A DNA stretch of 49,217 nucleotides from Mariniphaga sp. (GTDB taxonomy: Bacteria > Bacteroidota > Bacteroidia > Bacteroidales > Prolixibacteraceae), in assembly GCA_010906965.1 (NCBI GenBank), contig JAAFHB010000011.1, positions 1 through 49,217 of the forward strand. Direction: 5' to 3'. Made by a program: the position numbers and the translations under genes. Each line of letters begins with the position of its first letter. Position 1 is the stretch's first letter. Positions 33,633-42,612 of the stretch are shown here, piece by piece. The notes beneath the pieces were generated by a model. That model was not told the DNA's origin. It did no database searches and saw nothing but the letters and a program-made list of their open reading frames with translations.

Positions 33633-34643
33633 CTATTTGCTATTGGTAATTATCTGATTTAATCCCTCAATCCAGCAATCGTGATCGTTCAGGCTTTCGA
33701 CCAGTTGAAGCTGCTCACCTCCATGCTTTTTAAACAGAATGTTGTACTCCTCTTCAATCTCAATCTTTGTTTCAAGGCAATCTGCCACAAACGAAGGAGC
33801 GAAAATAAGGATCTTCTTAATTCCAGCCTTTGCCTTTTGAATCAACGACACATCCGTAAATGGTGACATCCACTTTTTTGTAAGCCGTGACTGAAAAGAT
33901 ACGGAATAATCGTTAGTTGAAAGACCAATTTTCGCGGCAATTAACCTTGCAGTCTCATAACAAGCTGCCTGGTAACAAAACTGACCTTCTTCAATAGATT
34001 GTGTTTTACAAAGGCATTCTGTACAATCTATTTCCGGATGAACTTTCTTAATTTGTCGCAATGGCAAACCGTGAAACGAAAAAATTATATGATCCCATTT
34101 GGCTACTTCATACTTTGCCGCTTGTGTTGCAAAAGCATCGATAAAAGCCGGGTGATTGTGAAAATGATTAATCAACCGAAGCTCCGGGACCACATTCCAA
34201 CGACTTATTTTCGCCAAAATAAACTCCGAAACTGTTCCTGTGGTTGCAGAAGCGTATTGTGGAAAGAGCGGAAGAATAATAATCTTCTTATAATTGTGAT
34301 ATTCAATATATTTCAGGATGTTTTCCAGCGATGGACTGCCATAGCGCATGGCATTGTATATTTTGTAATTATCGCCCATTCGCAGTTGAAGTTTCTCGGC
34401 TACCTCAATAGAATAGTGCAAAAGAGGTGAACCATTTTCGTTCCATAATTGCTGATAGAGTCGGGCAGATTTTGGAGCTCGGAACGGGACAATAATCAAA
34501 TTAACAAGCACTTTTTGAAGTAACCATGGAAGATCAATCACGCGTCTGTCATTCAAAAACTGAGACAAATATAATCTTACATCTGCCACCGAAGGCGAAT
34601 CAGGAGTTCCAACATTCACAAGAATAACCGCGGTCTGATCCAT
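33633..34643 (-). CDS. hemH: Ferrochelatase
   Basis: This 336-residue enzyme inserts ferrous iron into protoporphyrin IX, the last step of heme b synthesis. Family signatures are seen: V-N-V-G-T-P-D-S-P near the start, F-L-N-D-R-R-V-I, Y-P-Q-Y-A-S/T-type P-L-F-P-Q-Y-A-S-A-T-T-G-T, and the catalytic His in F-S-F-H-G-L-P. The C-terminal part has F-A-P-S-F-V-A-D-C-L-E-T. It is 3 bases downstream of the hemG stop and is the last gene of the run. Confidence 0.95.
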   Translation of the reverse strand: MDQTAVILVNVGTPDSPSVADVRLYLSQFLNDRRVIDLPWLLQKVLVNLIIVPFRAPKSARLYQQLWNENGSPLLHYSIEVAEKLQLRMGDNYKIYNAMRYGSPSLENILKYIEYHNYKKIIILPLFPQYASATTGTVSEFILAKISRWNVVPELRLINHFHNHPAFIDAFATQAAKYEVAKWDHIIFSFHGLPLRQIKKVHPEIDCTECLCKTQSIEEGQFCYQAACYETARLIAAKIGLSTNDYSVSFQSRLTKKWMSPFTDVSLIQKAKAGIKKILIFAPSFVADCLETKIEIEEEYNILFKKHGGEQLQLVESLNDHDCWIEGLNQIITNSK

Positions 34644-34646
34644 TTC

Positions 34647-36023
34647 TTATTTGTTAATCATTTCTTCAGCAATGGCACGCCCCTGTTTGATCCGGTCTCC
34701 CATACCTATTCCGTCGCGGATATTCCCGGCAAGGATCAATCCAGGATGTTCTTTCTCTACGAAATTGATCGCCTCTAACCGTTGTTCCGAAGTCACGGTA
34801 TATTGTGGAATCGCGTACTGATACCTGAAGATTTTTAATATATCAGCTTTTATCCCTTTAATTTTCAGCATTTCCCCAATCTCCTCTTCAACCAGCAATT
34901 GAATCTCTTCATCTGTAAGTGAATAAAATTCATCGTGTTTGATGCCGCCCAGGAATACAGAAAGTAGCGCTCCACCTTTAGGAGCACGGTTTTCGAAGAA
35001 TGATGAGGGAAATAGGACGCCAAGAATCCGACGCTTCTCTATCGATGGAATTAATCCTCCGAAAGCATTGATGTCTATCCCTTTCCATTGCCGGTAACCA
35101 AGGGCAACCTGTACGATTTTGGCATATTCTAACTGAGTAATTGCCTTCAATTGCTTCTGCCCTATAAAAGGAAATATTGCTTCGATCTCTTTCCCACCTG
35201 CGGTTGAAATAACTTTTTCAGAAGTCAAACTTACAGGTATACTTCCCATTAAGAAAGAAATATTAAATACCTGATTATCATTACTTACTGTAACCTCATT
35301 GCAATTAAGAAGAATATTTTCATCGCCAATACTTTTTACAAGCGCATCGATCAGGTATTGAAGTCCTCCTTTTGCAGAGAACACTTCTTTTGTTGCTTTT
35401 TTTGTCCGTTGGTCCTTAGGTTCAGAATGTTTTTTTATCCCGCCCCGAATAAAACTGCCGTAAGTTTGTTCGAGGTTATAAAGTTTTGGCAATGCAAAAC
35501 GGGTCACTAATTTAGACGGATCACCGGCATATATTCCTGAAATAAAAGGATCTATTGCATAATTGAGGTAACTTTTCCCCATTCGTCTTACCACAAGATC
35601 TGCAATACTTTCATTCGGATTGGTTCCTTTTTTCCTGAAAGGCTCGCCTAAAATCCTGAATTTGTCACCAAGCGAAAACAGCGGGGTTTTAACTGCGGTC
35701 AGAAATCCGGATGGCAAAGCATGCCATTCTCCATCCTTCCAGATTAACCTTTTTTTGGCTTCCGGATTGGCAATATCAATTTTGCAATCCTCCTTAAGAT
35801 CTTCGAAAAGCTCCACAATCTCCGGATGTGAAACCACGCCTGTATTGGGCCCTGATTCAATCGTAAAGCCCTGTTCTCTGATCGTTTGTATAACACCACC
35901 GGGCCGACTGTTCTTTTCAACGATTTTCACGCTGATTCCGCTTTTTAAAAGGTAATGAGCCGTGACCAGACCTGTCAGTCCGGCACCGATTATTACAACA
36001 TCCGTTTTAAGGTGACCTTCCAT
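34647..36023 (-). CDS. hemG: Protoporphyrinogen oxidase (HemY-type, FAD)
   Basis: This 458-residue flavoprotein oxidises protoporphyrinogen IX (or coproporphyrinogen III in Gram-positive relatives). It has the FAD motif V-V-I-I-G-A-G-L-T-G-L-V at about 8-19, G-G-V-I-Q-T near 45, and a C-terminal L-A-G-N-I-R-D-G-I-G-M-G-D FAD-closing motif. The ATG at 36023 was chosen because the FAD motif must start near the N-terminus; the longer frame to 36110 would overlap hemN and add 29 unrelated residues. The start then lies 1 base after the hemN stop. This oxidase uses oxygen, while HemN upstream is oxygen-independent, an interesting mix. Confidence 0.92.
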   Translation of the reverse strand: MEGHLKTDVVIIGAGLTGLVTAHYLLKSGISVKIVEKNSRPGGVIQTIREQGFTIESGPNTGVVSHPEIVELFEDLKEDCKIDIANPEAKKRLIWKDGEWHALPSGFLTAVKTPLFSLGDKFRILGEPFRKKGTNPNESIADLVVRRMGKSYLNYAIDPFISGIYAGDPSKLVTRFALPKLYNLEQTYGSFIRGGIKKHSEPKDQRTKKATKEVFSAKGGLQYLIDALVKSIGDENILLNCNEVTVSNDNQVFNISFLMGSIPVSLTSEKVISTAGGKEIEAIFPFIGQKQLKAITQLEYAKIVQVALGYRQWKGIDINAFGGLIPSIEKRRILGVLFPSSFFENRAPKGGALLSVFLGGIKHDEFYSLTDEEIQLLVEEEIGEMLKIKGIKADILKIFRYQYAIPQYTVTSEQRLEAINFVEKEHPGLILAGNIRDGIGMGDRIKQGRAIAEEMINK

Positions 36024-36024
36024 A

Positions 36025-37404
36025 TTAAACTGGTTTTGAGAACTGTTTGGATTGTGTATTTGTGAGCGGATCGAAGGAAGCTGCCACATTTCGAATGAAG
36101 AGTGTTCCACTTTCTGTTATGTCGAGTCCCTTTTCGGTGAATTTCAAAATTCCATCCTCTTCAAACTTTTTCAATTCTTCACTGTCGTAGGTAATTGCAT
36201 TTTTAATAGCCGTTTGCGAGATATTTAAACGATCAGCCAATTCCTGCCAGTGAATATGCATGTTGCACATCAATTGGTTAATTACCTCACGTACAATAAT
36301 TTCATTATCGCTAAGCATATAACCTTTTTCAATTGGCAAATGTCCGGAGTTAATCGATTCGATATAACCCTTCACCGATTTGATGTTTTGAGCATATCCT
36401 TTTTCAAGCTGACTGATGGACGACACCCCAAATGCATAAACCTGCCCTGTAGTTTGTCGCGTACAATAGCCCTGGAAATTGCGGTGCAGGCTTTTACTCA
36501 GTAATGCCTGGTAAAGCTCATCACTTTCAAGCACATAATGATCCAGACCTATTGATTTGTAGCCACTGGCCAATAAAAAGTCGTGCGATTCTGAAAACAT
36601 TTTCATTTTCAATTCACTGGTGGGCAATCCAATTTTATCAAGAACTTTTTGCGCTTTTTTCACCCACGGAACATGAGCATACGAAAAAGTAACAAGCCTG
36701 TCGGGACGAATAGAGACAGCCTTTCGGATTGAATCGAGAAAACTTTCGACGGTTTGACCTGGCAATCCATATATAAAATCAAGATTAACAGCGATATGTT
36801 CTGAGCCAGCCTTTAATTTTTGAAGTATTTCACCAACAGGAAGTTCAGAAGGATCGCGGTTGACTGTTTTTAATACATCATTGTTAAAGTCTTGTATTCC
36901 AATGCTAAATCGGTTAAATCCGGCTTTTTTGAGCTGATCGATATAATCAAATGACAGATGTGCCGGATTACACTCAATCGCAATTTCGGGATGATCAACT
37001 AACTTGAACAAAGAATAAATAAGCTCATTAATCTCTGCAATCCATTCAACAGGTAATACATTGGGGGTTCCGCCTCCATAATGGATTTGCGAGACTTTCC
37101 GCCCTTTGTCAATCAGGGCTGCAACTATTTTGATCTCTTTTTTGAGGGCTGTCACATAGTTTTCCATCGCCTCCAACGTTGCCAGTGGCAAGGCATTACA
37201 TCCGCAATAAAAACATAGCTTTTTACAGAATGGGATGTGAATATAAATGGAGATATTTTGAGGATTTTGGTGATTTGAATTCTTTACTGCTTCAATATAT
37301 TGACTTTCTGTCATTTCGTCAGTAAAGTAATTGGCCGGCGGATAACTGGTATACCGTGGAACGGGTGAATTGTATTTTTCGAGTAATTTTTCCGGAATGA
37401 TCAT
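36025..37404 (-). CDS. hemN: Oxygen-independent coproporphyrinogen III oxidase
   Basis: This 459-residue radical-SAM enzyme decarboxylates coproporphyrinogen III to protoporphyrinogen IX. It has the iron-sulfur motif F-C-K-K-L-C-F-Y-C-G-C (CxxxCxxC plus the next Cys), G-G-G-T-P-N, E-C-N-P, and a HemN C-terminal domain. The N-terminal Y-T-S-Y-P-P-A-N-Y-F is typical of true HemN and not of HemW-type heme chaperones. The start overlaps the MFS gene by 4 bases and the stop is adjacent to hemG. Confidence 0.95.
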   Translation of the reverse strand: MIIPEKLLEKYNSPVPRYTSYPPANYFTDEMTESQYIEAVKNSNHQNPQNISIYIHIPFCKKLCFYCGCNALPLATLEAMENYVTALKKEIKIVAALIDKGRKVSQIHYGGGTPNVLPVEWIAEINELIYSLFKLVDHPEIAIECNPAHLSFDYIDQLKKAGFNRFSIGIQDFNNDVLKTVNRDPSELPVGEILQKLKAGSEHIAVNLDFIYGLPGQTVESFLDSIRKAVSIRPDRLVTFSYAHVPWVKKAQKVLDKIGLPTSELKMKMFSESHDFLLASGYKSIGLDHYVLESDELYQALLSKSLHRNFQGYCTRQTTGQVYAFGVSSISQLEKGYAQNIKSVKGYIESINSGHLPIEKGYMLSDNEIIVREVINQLMCNMHIHWQELADRLNISQTAIKNAITYDSEELKKFEEDGILKFTEKGLDITESGTLFIRNVAASFDPLTNTQSKQFSKPV

Positions 37405-38600
37405 AACAAGCTTTTTTTACGGTAAAGAAAAAATAGTGCTACAAATGTAGCTACGCTTAGAAACGCTTCAATAAGAAATAAACCGCTGTACGAAATATGG
37501 TCAGCAATTTTTCCACTTAAAACGGCAATAATCAGGCTACTCAGATGTGTAATCACAATTTGAAGGGTAAAATCGGTGCCTTCCCTGCCTGGTCTCACAT
37601 GATCCATCGATGTTGTGTAAATAGCCACAGTCAGCAATCCGTAAGTGCCCCATATTAAAATAATTCCCAAATAAATCATCGGCGTATTTGGTGTACCCAG
37701 TGAGATCATCCAAAGATAAAAGGTGGCGATAACACTTAGGAACGAGAAACCGATCAGCGAATTTCGACGGCCGAGTTTATTGATCAGAAAACCAGCTAAG
37801 ATGGCCGACAAAGCTGCCACCGAAGTGCCCACAATTCCCGACATAAATCCGATCTCTTTTATAGAATAGCCCAAATCAACAAGATAAGGTTTCAACATCG
37901 CAAGTATCCCAATGATCCCTGAATAGTAGAAAACAAGCAGAAAAATGCGCTTTGTCATTCCCTGAGCAGCAAAAAAGAGATAAAGATCTTTCATTTGTAT
38001 AACACTTCCCTTCTTTTCAACTACAGGCTCCCGTTTCTTATAGAGCATTAATGGAATAAGGGCAATTAACGCAAAAAGTGCAAGGCAGTGTAGTAATATC
38101 GTCCATCCAAAATAGTGATAGACAATTAATAATAGACCGCTACCTGCCAATGCTCCGATAAAACTACCTGAAGACTGCATACTGTTACCAAAGCTTCGCT
38201 CCTCTTTTTTCATAATCAGAATCGCATATGCATCGGTGGCAATATCCTGGGTTGCTGATGCAATAAAGGCAATTACCATGAGTATGATGATCAGTTTAAA
38301 ATCGAACTGAAGATTGAGCACACCGATGGCAATGATAACAATTGCATAAAACAATTCTGAACCGATAATCCATTTCCGGTATTGCTTCAGATCTCCGGCA
38401 TTGCGATCGATCAACGGAGCCCAAAGAAATTTTAAAATCCAGGGAAGTTTAATCAACTGCAAAAGTCCAATCGACTGAAGCGAATAGTGTTCCTGACGCA
38501 TGATAACGGGTACCACGGTCGAGAAAAAGCTCATCGGAATCGATTGGGCAATGTATAAGCTAAAGAGAACAAAGAATTTATCGAGTTTCTCGCGATTCAT
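37401..38600 (-). CDS. MFS transporter (AmpG/PAT-like)
   Basis: This 399-residue inner-membrane carrier has 12 predicted helices. The N-terminal part (Q-S-I-P-M-S-F-F-S-T-V-V-P-V-I-M-R, P-W-I-L-K-F-L-W-A-P-L-I-D-R) is typical of the AmpG/acetyl-CoA-transporter-like MFS branch. It overlaps hemN by 4 bases and starts 3 bases after the TonB receptor stop, so it forms one transcript with them. Import of a porphyrin, heme or a chelate across the inner membrane is inferred from position only. Confidence 0.9.
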   Translation of the reverse strand: MNREKLDKFFVLFSLYIAQSIPMSFFSTVVPVIMRQEHYSLQSIGLLQLIKLPWILKFLWAPLIDRNAGDLKQYRKWIIGSELFYAIVIIAIGVLNLQFDFKLIIILMVIAFIASATQDIATDAYAILIMKKEERSFGNSMQSSGSFIGALAGSGLLLIVYHYFGWTILLHCLALFALIALIPLMLYKKREPVVEKKGSVIQMKDLYLFFAAQGMTKRIFLLVFYYSGIIGILAMLKPYLVDLGYSIKEIGFMSGIVGTSVAALSAILAGFLINKLGRRNSLIGFSFLSVIATFYLWMISLGTPNTPMIYLGIILIWGTYGLLTVAIYTTSMDHVRPGREGTDFTLQIVITHLSSLIIAVLSGKIADHISYSGLFLIEAFLSVATFVALFFLYRKKSLL

Positions 38601-38603
38601 TAA

Positions 38604-40697
38604 TTAAAATTTTAACGACAGGTTAACGCCAACCTGTGAAGGTCTGCCGGGTTGAACATAGCGATTTCCAAGTGCTTCGAATGAAAAAGCGTAATATTGG
38701 GTATCAAATAAATTCTTCCCCCAGAACTCTAACTGAAAATCTCCTTTTGTAAAGGTAATCTTTCCGTCGAGTAGTCCGTAATAATCCTGATAGTCGGTGT
38801 TTTTTTCGCTCCAGTAATACTTGCCGGTACCCCGGTAATTGAGGCTTATCCGCATTGATTCAATCATTGATTGCTTGAATTGGAAGGTTTTACTGCCCGA
38901 AAAAGCAATTGTTTGCTTCGGTACGTATGGAATGAAATTACCAGCGTAATCGGTTGTTTTATTGGCCATATAGGTCAGGAATGTGGCATTTGTATAACCA
39001 TAGCTTACGTTTGCTTCAAATCCTTTTACTGGTGCCATCCTCATCGAAAACTCAAGACCTTTGCTTTCAGTTTCACCGGCATTTTTCAACATCGAACCAC
39101 GGCCGCTTGGAACTGGCTGATAAATCTGCTGATTTGTCCAGTCGATGTAAAAAATGGCTGCGTCGGCATAAAACCGTTGATTGAAAAGTGGTGCACGCCA
39201 CCCTAATTCATAATTCCAACTCGATTCAGGGTCGAAGGTCAGATCTTCCGGACGTTCGAATGTCGAATTAAAACCTCCTGTTTTATAGCCGTTTGCTACT
39301 GTTGCATAGAAAGTCGAATTCCCGGCACGATAATTCAGCGTTATTTTTGGAAGTACTTTGGCCCCATTTAATGAAGGATAGATGGTATCGGTTTTATTTA
39401 CCCATGAGCCAGCAGTCAATAAATCGTATTTATAATTTAACTTGTCTTTTTCAAGGTCAAGCCGCACACCTGCTGTTAACGATAAATTGGGAATTATAAA
39501 GTCGTTTAATGTTGACTGGTGAAAAAAAGCAGCGCCCGAAATACGGTGATCGTACCCTTTGATATAATCCGATTTTGTCGGATAGTAGTTTACCTCCACG
39601 CTATTGTCGAAAAGCTGAACAAAGCCGTAAGCTCCAACAAGCCACTCGTAACTTTTTTTCTGATTCGACTTCATGACTATTTCTTGCGACAGCATCCGAT
39701 GCATTTGTTCCTGCACAACAAAGTATTGTTTTACAGGCGTAAAATCCTGATCGATCGACTGATTATCATTCAGCATCTGAAAACTGGAAGTAGCATGAAT
39801 TTTAATTTTCGCACCAGAATAGTTCCAGACCAAAGCATCCGAAAATAGATTGCGCAAATATGAGCTGTACTGATCGTAATTTATGCGCAGATTATCTTTA
39901 AGCGAATCTTTATAAAGTGCATATGGATATCCGCCCTGATTGCTGCGTTCGAAACTTGCAACATTTTCAATTGACATCCGATCTGAAATCTTCCAAATAA
40001 GTCGGCCCCTGGCACCGATGGAATTCATCTTATCAACCTTATCGCCTGAATAAAGGTTCGTGAAAAATCCGTCGCGGTGAACACCCGAAAGATTTACTGC
40101 AAAACCTAATTTCTTACCAATCTTACCGTAATGATTAAGACCAGCCGTATAATTTCCATAATTGCCCGCTGATAATTTTATTTTGGAACCCGTCTCTGTT
40201 AATGGCGATTTGGTGAAAACATTGATAATTCCACCCATTGTATTTCTTCCATACAAAGTTCCCTGTGGACCGCGTAACACTTCTACCCTTTCGATATCGA
40301 AAAAATCAAAGTCAAATGCTGCCTTTTCGAAATACGGAACGTCATCAACATAAATTCCAACCGAAGGTGAGTTAATCCTTGAACCAATTCCACGAATATA
40401 AACCGGGGAAGTAAGCTTTGAGCCATAGTCTGGCATAAAGAAATTAGGAATCGCTGACGAAAGATCTTTTAGCGAATTCACCTCTGAACTTTCAAGTAAT
40501 TTGGAGGTTACAATCGAGATTGAAGCAGGCAATTGCCTGATGCTTGTCTGCTCTTTGGGCGATTTAACTGTAATTTCATCCAAGGTAACTTCTTCAATAG
40601 TTAAGGTATCAACTTTAGCAACTGATATTTGAGCACATATCCGAGATGAATAAAAAAACAATAACAATGGTAATACAACTACTGTAAATAATTTCAT
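38604..40697 (-). CDS. TonB-dependent outer-membrane receptor
   Basis: This 697-residue protein has a signal peptide (about 1-23), a TonB-box-like stretch V-T-L-D-E-I-T-V at about 36-43, a plug domain (about 55-165: I-R-G-I-G-S-R-I-N, V-D-D-V-P-Y, V-E-V-L-R-G-P-Q-G-T-L-Y-G-R-N-T-M-G-G), and a 22-strand barrel ending in L-S-L-K-F. It lacks the CarboxypepD domain. It is of the FecA/siderophore-vitamin type. As first gene of the run with hemN, hemG and hemH it probably takes up a porphyrin, heme or iron chelate. No heme-binding FRAP/NPNL motif is obvious. Confidence 0.93.
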   Translation of the reverse strand: MKLFTVVVLPLLLFFYSSRICAQISVAKVDTLTIEEVTLDEITVKSPKEQTSIRQLPASISIVTSKLLESSEVNSLKDLSSAIPNFFMPDYGSKLTSPVYIRGIGSRINSPSVGIYVDDVPYFEKAAFDFDFFDIERVEVLRGPQGTLYGRNTMGGIINVFTKSPLTETGSKIKLSAGNYGNYTAGLNHYGKIGKKLGFAVNLSGVHRDGFFTNLYSGDKVDKMNSIGARGRLIWKISDRMSIENVASFERSNQGGYPYALYKDSLKDNLRINYDQYSSYLRNLFSDALVWNYSGAKIKIHATSSFQMLNDNQSIDQDFTPVKQYFVVQEQMHRMLSQEIVMKSNQKKSYEWLVGAYGFVQLFDNSVEVNYYPTKSDYIKGYDHRISGAAFFHQSTLNDFIIPNLSLTAGVRLDLEKDKLNYKYDLLTAGSWVNKTDTIYPSLNGAKVLPKITLNYRAGNSTFYATVANGYKTGGFNSTFERPEDLTFDPESSWNYELGWRAPLFNQRFYADAAIFYIDWTNQQIYQPVPSGRGSMLKNAGETESKGLEFSMRMAPVKGFEANVSYGYTNATFLTYMANKTTDYAGNFIPYVPKQTIAFSGSKTFQFKQSMIESMRISLNYRGTGKYYWSEKNTDYQDYYGLLDGKITFTKGDFQLEFWGKNLFDTQYYAFSFEALGNRYVQPGRPSQVGVNLSLKF

Positions 40698-40829
40698 AAT
40701 TAAACCTTGTAAATCTAAATTTCAATAAAAGGAGATCCTCGGAAACAGTCTCAGCCAACCAAAGTCCGAAAAAATAAATATTCAGATTTTGGATTACCAG
40801 AAAACAATCATCCGATTTGAAAGACGATT

Positions 40830-41186
40830 TTAAACAAGGGAATATGGGGGAGGACGTGAGAAAAGCGCTGAACCCGAAAAATGAGATCTTGGGGCTAAAG
40901 GCGGAGGAATAAGCAGAAATTTGGAATGGGTTATTACGGGCGGTTGTAATGAAATTTCTTCAGAGAGCGCCTGATCTTCGAGGTTTGTAATATTGGTAAT
41001 ATACAGGACAGAATGCTCATGAAAATTATTAGTGCAAAGAATTTGATGCTTTGATACATCTGACAATTTGATATCTTTCGTCTGATTATCAGGACTTCTA
41101 AATGCCAACGCAGAAAATCCTGCCAGGTATGAGATGGCAAGAATCAGGTAAAGCAAATTTCCGGAAAAAGCTCCAAAGAAAAACAT
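40830..41186 (-). CDS. Small membrane-anchored protein upstream of the TonB receptor
   Basis: This 118-residue protein has one N-terminal membrane helix or signal (about 1-27, F-F-F-G-A-F-S-G-N-L-L-Y-L-I-L-A), a linker, and a Pro/Ser/Arg-rich end (R-S-H-F-S-G-S-A-L-F-S-R-P-P-P). I do not recognise a family. The ATG at 41186 was chosen; the longer frame would begin with TTG. It lies 132 bases before the TonB receptor on the same strand. Position and export make it a candidate accessory of the uptake system. The two overlapping frames in this place leave some doubt. Confidence 0.55.
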   Translation of the reverse strand: MFFFGAFSGNLLYLILAISYLAGFSALAFRSPDNQTKDIKLSDVSKHQILCTNNFHEHSVLYITNITNLEDQALSEEISLQPPVITHSKFLLIPPPLAPRSHFSGSALFSRPPPYSLV

Positions 41187-41393
41187 AGCTGTTTTAAAAG
41201 AGATTCGCCGCAAATATATAAATAATTCAATATGTTGCAAATTGTTGCGGCCTTAATAACCGTAAACGAATGCCTTTCAACTTAATTTAGAATCGATAAA
41301 CCATCAATGAGCATTATCACACCAACCGTCCATAATTGAAGAGTGCCACAGAATCAAATTCCATGGCACTCTTTAGTATCAGTTTCTGACCGG

Positions 41394-42212
41394 TTAAAGT
41401 TGAATGTCTATCGTTTTATCCCCTGTTTTGAGCGTTGCTTTATTGTCGCAGGCCCCATCGCCAAAGTCGATTGTACTGGGAGTTCCGCCTTCAGGCTTAA
41501 CCAGAATAGATCCGCTTGAAAACCATTTGCATGAAGCTTTCTTTACAACGGCACTGGGATAGCTGGCCGTCCAGTTAACACCTTCCCTCGTCGTACCCGT
41601 AGAACGACCTTCGATGCGCCAGACATCATCAGCAATTATTAACGGAGTAGCTGATCCTTCAGAATGAAGACGAATATATTCAGCACGATAAGTGATGAAT
41701 TTCTTATCAGGAAACTCTATTCTTGACTCTGTGAATACAGAATACCTGGGCCAGCTATTCGCTGAATTCGGTCCCATATAAGTGATACGATGGACGCCAC
41801 TGATTTTGTTTCCTTCGCTTACAAAGTCCGTAAAAGTAAATGTTATCACAGAACTGGCCATGTTCATCATGCCCGAAACAGATGCCGTGATCTTTCCGCT
41901 TCGTGTAATTCCATCTTCGGCGCCAGTGCAACCTGTTCCCCAGTCGAATGTGATAGAAACAGGGAATGAACCATTTAGAGTAGCTGTAACAGCAGGACAA
42001 GTTCCCAACGTAGCCGATTTCAGCCCGGATGTAGAAATCTGACCAAACACAAAGCCATTGAGAGCATCGAAAGTTTTATCACCAATAATGATACTCCCTT
42101 CGGAAGTATTCATGTCGCCAGGTTGCGCTATTGTGGATGTTGTCGTATCTTTCTGACATCCGGCCAACAACAGCACAATCAGAAATGAGGAGAGGCATTT
42201 AATTTTAACCAT
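41394..42212 (-). CDS. Lipoprotein of unknown function
   Basis: This 272-residue lipoprotein has a signal ending in L-L-A-G-C (lipid Cys 19) followed by Q-K-D. The rest is rich in Thr, Ser and Gly and strand-forming; several paired phrases (S-F-P-V-S-I-T-F-D-W-G-T-G-C-T-G and S-T-I-D-F-G-D-G-A-C-D-N) suggest two related beta domains, each with a Cys pair. I do not know a family. It probably faces the periplasm or cell surface. It stands alone between the 207-base gap after the small membrane protein and the 400-base gap described below. Confidence 0.8.
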   Translation of the reverse strand: MVKIKCLSSFLIVLLLAGCQKDTTTSTIAQPGDMNTSEGSIIIGDKTFDALNGFVFGQISTSGLKSATLGTCPAVTATLNGSFPVSITFDWGTGCTGAEDGITRSGKITASVSGMMNMASSVITFTFTDFVSEGNKISGVHRITYMGPNSANSWPRYSVFTESRIEFPDKKFITYRAEYIRLHSEGSATPLIIADDVWRIEGRSTGTTREGVNWTASYPSAVVKKASCKWFSSGSILVKPEGGTPSTIDFGDGACDNKATLKTGDKTIDIQL

Positions 42213-42612
42213 TTGATTTGTTATGTGATTTATATTTGTTCAATTTTACTGGTAAACAAGCTAATGCAGACGATTATTAATACGGTGGGTTGTTATCAGT
42301 ACTTTCGAGTATTGGTTTCGAAAATAACCGACAGCTAAAAACCATCCTATATTACACGCCGCAAATGTATATTGATATCATCTAAAAAATGTATCGACTC
42401 ATGAATTATTTTCATCATGGTAAATATATTTTACTGAATCGGGCCAAAAGTGCTGTATTATGAAAATATTTTTACAATGCCGAGTCAGAAAAAGTACCGC
42501 CAAATCGGCTTGAACCAATTAATTGAACGTTATAAGAAGGTAATCAGAACTTTATTTTCCTGAATTTTAATTTTGCAACCCTGTTTCAGAGACCTGTCGC
42601 CATTGATTCACA
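42213..42612. other. Gap without a recognisable gene (400 bases)
   Basis: This stretch is AT-rich and has no ORF with coding character on either strand. It holds the upstream region of the lipoprotein gene and the downstream region of the alcohol dehydrogenase gene. I see no strong hairpin, no perfect TAnnTTTG pair with an operator, and no repeat. Confidence 0.6.
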
